From positions 5,766,001 through 5,830,000 of the forward strand of contig OZ005693.1 in NCBI GenBank assembly GCA_963930775.1: a stretch of 64,000 bases of DNA, in the 5' to 3' direction. A program made the position numbers and the translations under genes. Positions 46,001 through 56,900 of the stretch are shown here, one piece after another. Each line of letters starts with the position of its first letter. The stretch's first letter is position 1. Source of the stretch: Cliona cf. orientalis. Taxonomy: Eukaryota > Porifera > Demospongiae > Clionaida > Clionaidae. The notes beneath the pieces are model-generated. The model was not told the origin of the DNA. It was given only the letters and a program-made list of their open reading frames with translations, and did no database searches.

Positions 46001-49000
46001 GAAACTGTGGTAATGTCTACATAATATTATAAGACTGTATACCGAACTAAAGATCATTAGACTCTAGTAAACTGTGGTTTGATAGGTTAAAAGCAAGGGT
46101 TCTAAGTTACTTCAAACATGCACCTCTACTTAGAATCCCTCTACTTAGAACCCCTGTACTTAGAAAGCTAGTTCTTAGGCAACAACATACAAGAAGTTAC
46201 TAAGCAACAGCATGCTTAGCCTAGAGTCTAGACACTTCAGCCAATGGGATCTACATTCTTTAGAATACTTCAGACACTTGAATAAAACGAAGATTCTTTT
46301 CAGACAACTTAACTGTTCGGTAAAACTAGTCGACGTTTCGACTAGATGCTCTAGTCATCCTCATAAGATACACAAATACAAGCTTTGAAACTGTGGTTAT
46401 GTCTAAACGTCGGCAAGTTTACCGAATAGTTAAGTTGTCTGAAAAGAATCTTCGTTTTATTCATGCAGATTGCAACTGAGAATGATGTCACTTAATTCAC
46501 TTCAGACACTTATAAAACCCTCAGGCTTTACCTTTGGAATTTTATATCAGTGTCTTCAGTATTCTAAATCCTGTAGACCCCTTGGCTTAAGTATCTAACT
46601 TATATTTAGTGGGTAAAGCCTCAGATGTCATAAGCCTATGAAGTATATGTCTAATCCTTCTCTCTCTAGTGGAAAATTATGAAAATTTCCCTTATGTGCA
46701 ATATGTAATAGTTATATCACGGGCGCGAGGGATGTATGGCATTTATTGCATCGAAGCACGAGGGCGCGAAGCGGCCCGAGGGCCTAGGGCTGAGTGCAAT
46801 AAATGCCATACATCCCGAGTGCACGTGATATAACTATTTTATATCCCGTGGGCATTAGCTACCATGGATACTGAAAAGAAGAAGAAAGAACAACTCATCT
46901 TGGTCGTATCAGACTACTAAGCCGCTCTCTGAGTCAGCTCTCGAACGTCGATCGTTCCTTAGAGCGCCTCGTGACTGATGGGTGTGGTCAAATCGACACT
47001 AACTCGATCGCGTGACAAGCACCATCGAGTTCAGAATCTGATATTCGTCGCTCAAGCTGTTGCCTAGCACAGAAGCGAATACCTATTGCCATGCCAAAGC
47101 TTCTACGTGATAAGCTTACCTTGGTAAGTCTCTAGCTCTCTCAGTCTGTGTAGACTAACACTTGCGATCGACCGACCGATCGACGATACGACTCCGCCCA
47201 TCGCTTCGAACCGCTTTGTGCTTCTCTCCTGCCATTCTTCCCGCTACACGCTCTATTGATATAGCTTTACAGAGCCCCACAGAATCGCTGAAGAAGCGGC
47301 TAGTTCTTTGATCCTCGGCAATACTTTTGCCTGAAGCGCGTTTGACAGTGCAATATGAGTTTGCGGTTAGTGCAATATCGTTGCGGTTAATGCAATATGA
47401 GTTTGCGGTTAGTGCAATATGGTATATATTTTACTTAGCAACAACATAGTAACGGGATATAAGAGTATATATCAAAGTTATTTATTATAATCATTCTCAC
47501 ATCATTCACCGTCAGTGATTGAGACCAAATAATATTATTATTGTGTATGCGAACGATCATAAAGAATATTACATACTATAATTAATTAATGGCTCACTTC
47601 AATGGGATGTGAATTTGCAAGAGCATCAAGATTCATAGCAACAGCATACTCCAGGCTAAGGAAGTTTGTCCAGATATCATAATCAGGGTGGGTATGGTCA
47701 ACACAGAGGTATTCAATCCACGTAGCAAATCCCTCATTGAGCCACAGGTGGGTCCACCACTCCATGGTAACCTGATAGTCAACATGATATGAACATGACA
47801 TCATCATAACCATGCATGCTCCTACTACAGTGAACTGACCAGATTTCCAAACCACTGGTGGGCAAGTTCATGTCCGACCACCAATGCAACATCCTTCTTG
47901 ACAGCCGCTGAGGAGTGGTCTGGGTCAATCAGCAACCGAGGCTCTCTGTGCAGTATAGCATAAATAATTAGCATAGCAGCCAGATCACCAGCTAGATCTA
48001 CGATGGCCGACAAGGGCCTGCACATTCTACTTTCAAAACTTCAAACATGGTCATTTCCTTGAAAGTAGAATGCACAGTCCTTCCTGGCCACCGTATAGAT
48101 CCATTCTCCCTGTTCCTATTCAGTTTAAACAATAATCAGGAGAGAGGGATAAGGGTCTAGTTGACCAAACTAAGTATAGCCACATGTGTCTTGTTTTTTG
48201 CTGTACCTATAGGTGACTAGGCCCCAGTTTTCCATGGCTCCACAGGCAAAGTTAGGAATGGCAATGAGATCCATCTTGTTCAGGGGGTAGGGTGTCCCAA
48301 AGTACTCGGTGTAAAATGGTAGAGTTTTCACAGCAAGCTAAAGAAAAGAAAATCAATGATAATCCTATTCGGCTTGCTATATTTCTTCTAAAAATTCAGT
48401 GCAAAAAATGCTCTTCATCCAATTTTAGCGGCACATATCCAGTTGCGTGTGTGTGTGCTCGAGTATAGCTTGGCTGCTATTACTATGAATATAAGGATCT
48501 GTGGTGCTCTAGTACAGTTTGGCTGCTATCAGCACCAACATGAATGAATGATGAGAAAGCTTCCGTTAATTAATAATTATCATGTGGACTTGGAATAAGA
48601 ATATACTATGCATGACTAATGACTTACGTCAAGAGCAAATTGTCCCTGTTCTTTCTTTCCGACGGGAGTGTACACTCGTACAAGAACACCATTGGCATCT
48701 TTCTGCTCCACATAGTCAAACTCTCCAACAATGAAAGCCAGTAAGTAGGTAGACATGATGGGAGTGCAAGCAAATGTCACACGCTTCAAGTTTCCCTCCA
48801 ACTCCTCACAGCTAACCTCATTCTAGTCAAGTACAAACACGTTTTTGGATCATAATGGCACTTGACCCCACATAGTAATAATTTAGTTTGGTCAAAACAC
48901 ATCTTTATCTCCAGATTAATTCCAATCTTGAAAGTCAACATGACATACTCAAAGGCTAACATGTACGGCTATTGCTAATGCATGCACCATGATCGCAGAA

Positions 49001-50423
49001 TGTGGATTAGTTGATTGAAAAGATAAGGGACCCAACAAAAAATACTATACTGCTACATAAGTTGCGCATACATGTACGTATATAGGTACAAATATATCAT
49101 GCATTCACCATGTTAGAGAGAGCAACTCTGTCCTTGGGTACAACGAGCACCACATCAAACGTAGTCTTGAAGGCTGGCTCATCCCAGCAAGGAAGAGCTC
49201 GACGAGCATCGGCAGACTGAAACAGGATAATATTATTATACTATGAGCACTGCCAAATAATGCATACGTAGGCTTGCAAGCACATGTTCATATCCAGTAT
49301 CTAGGGCATAATGGCTTCTCCTTAAAGCTATGGTTGAAAGATCGAAGTAAAATTTAATGGCAAACCTCAAAGAGAGTGACTGCTAGGAATCTTTCCTCTC
49401 CACCAATGGTGTACTTGGAGCGGTAGAAACCCCTCAGCTGATCATTGAGTGTACCGGTGTAGTCAATGAGAAACACTTCCTCGCCAATACCAAGCTCAGA
49501 CTCAAACTCCAAGAAAACAGTCTCAACTTGCTCATCGTGGGTCACTCTGGCAACTGCAGATCAAGCACTTTCATCCCTCCAAACATACACACCAACATAT
49601 TTCAGGCAAATAGATGTATGCCACTCACCACAAAGGATACACCAACCGTAAGAGTGTAACAGGTAATAATATATATTATATCATTGCATGGGCACGCCCA
49701 TCAAACCATCAGTTCCGGAACCTAATCACAATATTCATATACAAGCGAATCACCTTAAACTTGTTCAACTACAGCTGTACTAGTATAAACGCTTATTAAT
49801 TTTTTTACTGAGCAGACATAGTATTATCAAGAAAGTATGATGTGCATGGTGATATACTGCTGCCATCAATATCTTTCACTTGGGTAGGTGCACAATATGA
49901 AGCATCCCAGACAAAGAAGTCACACAAACTGTTATGAAAGTCTTACCCATGCAAGCGCAGTCTACCTGGCTACATGCTAACCCTCAAGCTGATATAGCTA
50001 GCCTATAAAATCAGCTCAGTTTAGCTGTGCAAAACTGACGTGAGTAGTAGCTACCTTGTCCTGCTGCAGTTTTGGCAGAAGAGATGATAATTTCCGCACA
50101 GTTTAACACAACTCTCGTGGTTGCTTTCACAACCTGCATTACAAATAATCATTCATTATACCCTCCCCAGATAAGCATCCATCTACCACATTTCAAGGGA
50201 TCAACATCCCTTCCATAGCTATGAAAACAAAAGTGTATCATACGTATGCATTCTGCATGCCAACTACTCAGCCTATAGACAGTACCTTGGCTGTGATCTC
50301 TAGTTTTCCTTTGAAAGTGAAGGCATTGAGATCTGGTTGAATTTCTACCTTGTAGTTGACAGGAAGAACGTCAGAGGGAAGACGTTCAAATTGCTTCACT
50401 GCAGCGGCCTCAGTCTGAGACAT
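34051..50423 (-). CDS. NPEPPS: Puromycin-sensitive aminopeptidase (M1 family), complete
   Basis: A cytosolic zinc aminopeptidase that trims N-terminal residues from peptides. Nineteen exons join in one 864-aa frame: 50423-50286, 50133-50055, 49553-49366, 49216-49109, 48822-48628, 48337-48207, 47945-47840, 47771-47598, 43939-43835, 43767-43707, 43644-43535, 42996-42933, 42587-42454, 42222-42088, 40091-39872, 36087-35888, 35788-35681, 35483-35328, 34233-34051. GAMEN (269-273) is the exopeptidase motif. HELAH (305-309) and E328 in NEGFATW form the HExxH-X18-E zinc site. The N-terminal domain starts [12 protein letters not shown] and the helical C-terminal domain is complete. There is no signal peptide or membrane helix, and length and sequence fit PSA rather than ERAP/APN. 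The ATG precedes [11 protein letters not shown]; the stop is at 34053-34051. Confidence 0.95.
35276..35312. repeat. CGCATGCG palindrome in an NPEPPS intron
   Basis: ACCGTAACCCTCGTGCGCAT followed by GCGCGCCGAGCGTTAATAA, 16 nt downstream of the splice donor at 35327. Same family as 22353-22386. Confidence 0.55.
37219..37597. mobile_element. 379-bp MITE with ~100-bp arms (AGTAGGGATGGC family)
   Basis: ACAAGTATAAAAACAATTGA..AGTAGGGATGGCAGGATC at the left pairs with its complement at 37490-37597. It lies in the NPEPPS intron between the exons at 39872 and 36087. A one-armed relative is at 39345-39470. Confidence 0.85.
38189..38402. mobile_element. ~213-bp MITE with ~30-bp TIRs
   Basis: CTAGGGCCAGAGGAGGTAGG at the left and CCTACCTCCTCTGGCCTAGG at the right are inverted, and the match extends through ACAGGCTTGAC. 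It lies in an NPEPPS intron. Confidence 0.75.
38518..38885. repeat. ~350-bp direct repeat, copy 1 (partner 39509-39858)
   Basis: The block GAGATAACGACAAACTAGCA to CTACTTATAGAGTCTA..CGACTCTATGAT occurs twice in the same NPEPPS intron, ~980 bp apart, with a GAAAGAAAGAAAG microsatellite inside. Confidence 0.85.
38909..39342. mobile_element. 434-bp MITE with TACCGTAGACTCTGGTTAAT ends
   Basis: The termini TACCGTAAACTCTGGTTATT and AACCAGAGTCTACGGTA flank iterated TATTAAGCGCAT motifs. It is consistent with TA target use. A one-ended relative is at 53803-53860. Confidence 0.8.
39509..39858. repeat. ~350-bp direct repeat, copy 2
   Basis: Partner of 38518-38885. Its end (ACTCTATGAT) lies 12 nt from the splice donor of the NPEPPS exon at 40091-39872. 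Confidence 0.85.
40772..41063. mobile_element. 292-bp MITE with 5-bp target duplication CTAAT
   Basis: The termini CAAGGGTGTAGACA and TGTCTACGCCCTTG are bounded by CTAAT at 40767-40771 and 41064-41068. A 21-G run lies at 40797-40817. It sits in an NPEPPS intron. Confidence 0.85.
41890..42077. mobile_element. ~188-bp MITE (TACYRTAGTGTCCC family), copy 1
   Basis: TACCATAGTGTCCCGG at the left and ACCCAGGATACTACGGCA at the right, with internal AAGCGCCCA/AAGCACCCAT units. It lies 10 nt from the splice donor of the NPEPPS exon at 42222-42088. Relatives are at 56695-56862 and 60828-60991. Confidence 0.7.
44210..44415. repeat. Dispersed repeat, copy 2 (inverted partner at 3.9 kb)
   Basis: Matches the reverse complement of 3905-4125: ATACTCTACATATTTACAGA, TTACCTCATAGATTACACTA and the CTACTGGGGATG end. 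It lies in the largest NPEPPS intron. Confidence 0.7.
45138..45145 (+). promoter_or_regulatory. TATA box of the nested gene
   Basis: TATAAAAG lies 72 nt upstream of the signal-peptide ATG at 45210. A start site ~30 nt downstream would fall after the earlier in-frame ATG at 45153, which favours 45210 as the start. Confidence 0.5.
45210..45853 (+). CDS. Small secreted protein of unknown family, nested in an NPEPPS intron
   Basis: Exon 1 (45210-45281) encodes a hydrophobic signal peptide beginning [19 protein letters not shown] 54-nt candidate intron (GTAAGT..TTGTAG) follows, then exon 2 from 45336 with a long frame (TTLVIKIY.. to ..[11 protein letters not shown], stop 45851-45853). Recognisable pieces are [14 protein letters not shown], a few Cys (PCDVV, SCMTNN), and the C-terminal [14 protein letters not shown]. 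The gene is read opposite to its host. With the obvious splice sites the two exons are out of frame by one base. An alternative donor (TCAT|GTAATT at 45307) restores frame but leaves only a 29-nt intron. No known family is assigned. Confidence 0.6.
46281..46464. mobile_element. 184-bp MITE with ~50-bp TIRs
   Basis: TGAATAAAACGAAGATTCTT..AACTGTTCGGTAAA is inverted at 46410-46464. The inner GATACACAAATACAAGCTTT..GAAACTGTGG block duplicates sequence at 45975-46020. It lies in the NPEPPS intron downstream of the nested gene. Confidence 0.8.
46700..46860. mobile_element. ~160-bp hairpin element
   Basis: ATAGTTATATCACGGGCGCG..GGGATGTATGGCATTTATTG pairs with its complement ending ACGTGATATAACTATTTTAT. 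Related ends lie at 33541 and 27235-27300. The target may be TTATAT-rich. Confidence 0.65.
47340..47425. repeat. ~25-bp minisatellite, about three copies
   Basis: GTGCAATATGAGTTTGCGGT iterates with slight variation. It is in the NPEPPS intron, 170 nt downstream of the exon ending at 47598. Confidence 0.7.
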
Positions 50424-50690
50424 TGTGGGTGTCGGCTATAGATTTGACTCTGAGTGGCACTATATATCTGAGAGTATATATATTTAATGTTACACGCTGA
50501 AATGCATTATACTTATATTATACCAATTGAACACACTCTCAGAAAACAGCAATGAAATTGCATGTGGGTCTTCTTACCTACCTCACCAATTGTCTAATTG
50601 AAGCACACTAGCCTGACATGATCCGACCAGCCACAATAATTAGCCCCACCCACTCTAGATCTCTTTGCAGCGCCTGAGTACTCACGTACT

Positions 50691-50736
50691 ATATCTCGGT
50701 GCTCAGAATGGGAACTCGCACCGAGATATAGCTACT
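50691..50736. promoter_or_regulatory. Palindrome between the formin stop and the NPEPPS start
   Basis: ATATCTCGGTGC and GCACCGAGATAT are perfect 12-bp arms ~15 nt apart, ~270 nt upstream of the NPEPPS ATG. It could be a regulatory site or a solo transposon remnant. No function is shown. Confidence 0.35.
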
Positions 50737-50951
50737 TTGAGTTAATCATTGGTAACTTCTAATATCTAGACCTAGCAGAAGCCCAACCATACAATGTTTG
50801 TATTGTAGTAATCCCCATAACTCAATCATAGTATACTAAACTATACAGAAAAAGCTAACTATAATAGATCTATATAAAAAAAAAACACCTATTCTCAATA
50901 TTGACACTACAGAAGTAGTATTAATTCAGGTTTAGACTGTTCAGGAGTACA

Positions 50952-53900
50952 TCACAGGAACCACCTGCACTGCAAGCTTCCAGCTTTGATCTCCATTAAT
51001 AAGTCATCAACGATCCTTGTTTCAAGCTCCACCTCACCAAAGTCACTATCAATCCGTCCACTCGCAGAAGTTTGAGTAGCAACACTTTTGAGCTCTGCAA
51101 CCTCTCTTCTCTTTCTGGTTAACAAATCTTTTCGTCGTTTGTCTGAGTTAGCCTACATAATAATCATAGCTATTCATGCTATGCTAGACATGGTTCATCC
51201 AGGAAATAATTATGTTGAGCCAAATAATGGAATATTAATTGCCCAGCCACGTGCTTTCCTATATGAGCTCAGAAATACATTAATTTTACAATTAACATTG
51301 GCCTTACTACCATTAAAACTTGTATAATCATGACAGTGTTATTTTTATAGGCATTCAATTATTGCTTGTTAACATGTTGTTGCCTACACAGGGTTCCTAG
51401 TCTAAGAGTCTCCTTGCTTAAAGTCTAGCAGCAACAGGCAACTGCTGGCCCACTAGCTAGGGAACAACATGCCACTCCAGGCCTCAGAGTGGGGACACTG
51501 GTGGTAAACTGTCTCGAGCAATATTAGGACAATTACCTCTCTAGCTTTATTGACTTCAATGATAAAAGAGAGCAAGTGCTCCAATAACTTCTCCAACTTT
51601 AAGTTTCTTGAATCCTCGCAGAAGTATACTGCCAACTGCTCTTTCTTCTCTGATATTCTTCCCAGTATCTCTTTACACTTCTTTAATGATTTGTGTATGT
51701 CCTTTTAGAAAAAAATATAAGAGGCTAAAACCAATACAAACCACAACACAAACTTAATCATCATATTCAAACACCATTCCGCATGAAACGCATAGTGAGA
51801 CATTTTTCAAGTTCCTTACTGCGTTCCAAATGCAAGTATGGACTTCGCTGAAAATGCTTTGTTCTCCAGTTTTGGCGTCATTTAGTACCAGGGGCTGATC
51901 CAGGGGGGTGGATAGGGTGGCTAGCCACCCCCATTCACTAGTTCTTTTATGCAATGTAGTATAGGAGACGTCCACCATTATTAACCAGCCACCCCCCTTG
52001 CACCCTGTATAGTTTACTATGAGTAGCCACCCCATCAGCCACCTTCCATGAAAAATTTCTGGATCAGCGCCTGTTTACTGATGCTAAGCTTCTTGACTTT
52101 TTCCCAGCTAGCGGTAGTCTTATCCCCAGACCCCACCCTCAAAAGGAGGGAAAAGGATCTGGTGACTTTGGGCCATTTTCTTGGTTTGGCTGGCTCTGGA
52201 CGCATGCGCTGATAGGAGTTCGCCTGAACAAAGCTTGGATCAGATTGGTCGGTAAGGCTGTGTAGGTAATTCAAATTTGTATAGCAGGCAATGGGCCTAT
52301 TACATTCCTGTGGCTAGTGAGTCATATGACAGGGTTAACTGCTGCAATCTGATTGTTACACGCAAATTCCTCCGTGGTTTGTCAACTGGACCAAGTCTTT
52401 TTGCTCGACGTCACCAGACTCTTTTCCCTCCTTGAGGGTGGGGTCTGGGGACGAGACTAAGCTAGCGATAGCATCTACTAGTTAGCGCTATTCTACTTAA
52501 TAGGGCCAATCAAATTACATTGTTAGTTTCTCGTCCATCCGTTTTAAATTTATATTTCTATGCAGGCGGGCGGTCATTATTCATTATTCGATATTATGGC
52601 ATTTTGAGGGTGCAGTTTCCTGGAACCGCCAAAGTAATTAGCAAGAAAGTAGGTGTTTCAAGGCAGACGCGGGAGGTGACGAGAAACTGTGTGGCCTACA
52701 CTATCTTACCCCTGAAACATGGACGAACTTTGCTTTCACATCTTCTCCCAGATTTTGTGCTCCAAAACTCTCTTCAAATTCATCAACCTTTTTGTTGAGC
52801 TTTTTGAGCTCCTTGTTCAGATCTTCATAAATGATTCTGCATTAAATCCAGTGTTAAACAAAGGAATAATCACTTTAGTAGGATTTTTTTGTGTGCAGTA
52901 CAGCTCAAAAAAAACTTGCCGCAACTACTGATAGTTACGGATCTATTTAGTACAGAAAGGTACTTGTAGGCAGTTACCCCCAAATACCTTTATACCGCCT
53001 GGATGGGTTGATTATGTGTGTATGGCTTCCAGGAGTAATTCCCTCAGTATCAGTAACTACCTTGACTTAAACAGATTCATTGTAGAGGTAACTGCGCTAC
53101 CCCGCAGTGGCACTCTGGAGTAACTCCAGTAGTCACAAGTACATGCCTGTATACCTCTGTATCCTTGGGAATGTAGCTTCAAAATCAGTTTCTTGCCTTC
53201 ACTAGTAAGCTTGGTCATTTTGGAGATCTACATGTAGACAGCTTTTGTTCTAGGTTTCAACATCTAAGCAGATCAGTATTAGTGATACAAACTTCTGATT
53301 TTATAGATACACAGTATATGTACATACATGCATGTACGTGTCTGTGGTAATGCTTTCTACATTATACACCAAATCTACTGAATCTATTGAACCACAAACA
53401 CCATCGTATTTATGTACCGTGGAACTGTTGATACCACAATAGGGGTATTTACTTCTAACTTCGAATTCATTTGATATTGCTCCACTAATAGGCTACCCAC
53501 CAAAAACACATGTACAGAAGCCATTTGTTGTTTTGTGCTTTTACCCCCCTATGAAATTACTGAGTGGTCTGACTTTACTGAAGTTAGAAGTAGTTAAATG
53601 AAGTTAGACGAAGTTTTGTAGTAAGACGTACTTGGGATGTAACTACTGCCAATTTTTTTTTTGACCTGTACTGTATGTACTCTGTACCGGTAATTATTAA
53701 TATAATACTTCTGCCATAAACGTCATAACTTATAAATTATCCCCTGAGCCAGTAGCTGCAAAGTTTATGGTGGTAAAAGTCGTCAATATAGTACATATTA
53801 TACCGTAAAGTCTGGTTAATAAGCGCACATGCTTATTAAGCGCATAATATTATTTTTTAATAAGCACATGCTTCCTTCCTGTTATTAATAGCTTTGTGAT

Positions 53901-56900
53901 CGAGCACTCGAACGTGCTGGCAGTGGGCGGGGCCAAAACTTCACGGTATAGACCAGAGACTATAATATTTGATGCCTCAATTGCAAAGATGGAGTCTGAA
54001 ACCCAAAGCAGACAGCACGAGTACTGTAACCCTTCTGGTACAGGCATGCCAAGGGTTAATAACACTATGCAAGTAGGTTACTCCATTATGACCATACCTG
54101 CTAGCCTTCTGCAAGTTTGGTAGTTTGCTAAGTATCTGTAGCAGATCTGGTGACTGGTCCTCACATACCTGCGTGCAGAGTATGTAGTTTAAGTTCAAGA
54201 GCTGTGCAGCTGTCTGTGATGATGCAGCATACCTGAGCAATAAAATGTAGGAAATATATTTCAGAATATCTTGATTTAGTTTGCTTTAGCTCTTTGAGTG
54301 ATTCAATCGTGAAACCATAAGCATCACCACGAAAGGTTCCCTTATGAGAAAGCAATAAGAGAAGAAGAGGTAAATGAGAGGGGAGAGAGCTTATAAAGCT
54401 TATAACTTACTGCATTGATAATATTTCCAGCGTTAAGTATAATTAAAAGTACTTGAATGAGACTTTCACACTCCAGGATCTCATCAACAGCAACTTCCAG
54501 TGTGGAACTGGGTGCTTCCAAACTTGCAAGTGCTTCACTGAATTCCATTTGTGCCCTCATGAGCTTAATCTTCAGGTCAGGTCTGTAGGAAAACATTATC
54601 CACATTGCATAATGATACTAAGTGTATACAGGCCCTGCACTCAAATTACTTGAATATCTGTTTGAACTAAACCGATTGGACCAGCTAGAGCTAGGTATAC
54701 TTCTGATTAAAAAATTTTGAGTACTCAGAATCTTCACGCAAAGTGGCAAACCTTTACTCACAGACTCATAGTATAACACATGCAAAATTAATATGTTTAT
54801 AGTGGGGGAATTATTAACCCTCGGCGCATGTATGCTCGAGGGTTACGGTAATCATTCTCTGTGTATGTGTGTCTGTCTGTTACCTCACTAACTGCCACAT
54901 ACCTTGTTTGCAAGTCTCAAGTGTGGTGTTATAAGGTTCCTTATGGTGTTCCAAATGCATGATTTGTGTGAATTTCACTGAAGACGCTTTATTCTCCAGT
55001 TTTAACATCATTTGCTCATGGCTGCTGCCTTCCATGCTTTCTGGCGAGTTCTCAATTGACAGACTGAATAATGCTAAATTTTCAAGATACAAAGTACTGT
55101 ATCCGATCTAATTAAGGCACCTCTCTAATGAATGCGCCACCTATGCTTATGGTAAGCAGTTCCAGTGATAGCTCCTATAAAACTACTGCTAATAAATTAG
55201 TGAAACTATTATAAAGCTCCTTGACTATACAGGCAGCACACAACTTTCTATTTATATGTAAAGTGTACGGTACAATTATGGTATTACATTATAAGCTTAG
55301 CGCTAACCATGCAGATATGCACAAATCAATATACGGAACTGCCATGGGAGGAATACCCATAATATTATTATTATAGATGTTCAAGGGGTGGCACTTTACA
55401 GAAACTATCTGGTCAATTTCATATCGTAGTGGCAGTGGCGTCAGAAGCGGTACGGTTGCTACGGCTCGGGCCGTACCACCTTTTCTGATGGCTCACCTAT
55501 AGATTGAGCTATCTGCAGTTGTATTAGCCTCATTCCCAGGCCCTTTAAGGCATGGATACAAGCATAGATATCTATGATACGAGGTGACGACCATAACCAA
55601 TAATAACCGTAGTCTACGCATGCGCACCAATGGAGCTGCCATGCCCCCTTGCTGTCAGCCTTATCACTTCTAAATTGCTTCCTATCCCCCAGAGTGGGCA
55701 ATGTATAATAATACCACAAATAGCCGGAAAAAGTTGGTGGGGAATTAAATTTGGCAGTTTGGCGGATCAACCAGCCAGCCGCCAAATAAAAATCCGCCAA
55801 TATTAAGTCATTCCTATATATTGTGCACACAAAGGCGATTGCGCATTGCAAAGCAAATTGGTAGGTGTGGTCTTTGTACCCACTCAAATCACTTCTACTA
55901 CGTACCGATCCTTCAAGGTTTGTTTTCAATTTCTCTTTTAGTGCAGAATAATCTCTCACTGATGGTTTGAGTACAAATTAAACTATGATGCCTCTGTACA
56001 CAGCGCTCCATATAATTTGCTCGATCAAACTGGACTGATCTAGCAAGCCACTTCCCTCAACAGTCTCAAGCGCTCAGGGCGTGGTTAGATCAAACTCAGC
56101 CATCCAGCAAATTAAAATCTGCCACTATTAATTTTTTGTTCACACTGGTTGAGGCCAATCTGCCAAATTTAATTCCCACCAAATTTTCCGACTAATATAC
56201 AGCATGCAATGTTCTCCCTAGAATACCTAAGGCACGTCAATTGTCTTTGACGTACGTGTGGGAATTTAATGGGATAACCCAAAAGCTTTGATGTGGCTAT
56301 ACAGGCTCCATGAGTATGGTTGTTTGTATAGTTCTATTAATTTTGGCACAGTAAGGATATTACATGTATATGCATACACATAGCTTAAGATGATAATTTA
56401 TTATTGATACCTGTCAACTCTTGCTAATTGTAGATAGAAATCCTGAACAGCACTAAGCTTTACCTGACTGCAGAACAGAATAAACTTTGATCTAAAAATA
56501 ATATGACAGTAGTTAATAATTCACTGACGTTGAATCATCTGGGAAATCTTCTTGCAGCTGAGTACTTTTATATGCCTCCAACTTATCTTTCTAGAAGTAA
56601 AAATTAATAATACCGTGAGTACTAACCTAATAGGAAATAATAATTTAATTAGCTTTGTCCCCAGGTCACCTTATTTTGTGCAGAGTGGCCCGGGGACAAT
56701 CGTGTATCCCAGGTAAGCACCCATGGGCACTTAAACATAACTCGCGATCTTGGCCCACATGGGCGCTTATCCAGGATATAAATTGCATATATTTATATAG
56801 AAGCTGCTACACTGATCCCTTCAAATGTGGTACATGCGTACTTATATCCCGTGAGTGTGCATGCTTCAAGTTAAAACGTGATCACACCCCATACAACGTT

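Noticed and set aside
55459..55959. 166-codon minus-strand frame
   Set aside because: It spans the end and interior of a MITE in a formin intron, has no homology that I recognise, and does not fit the formin splice phases.
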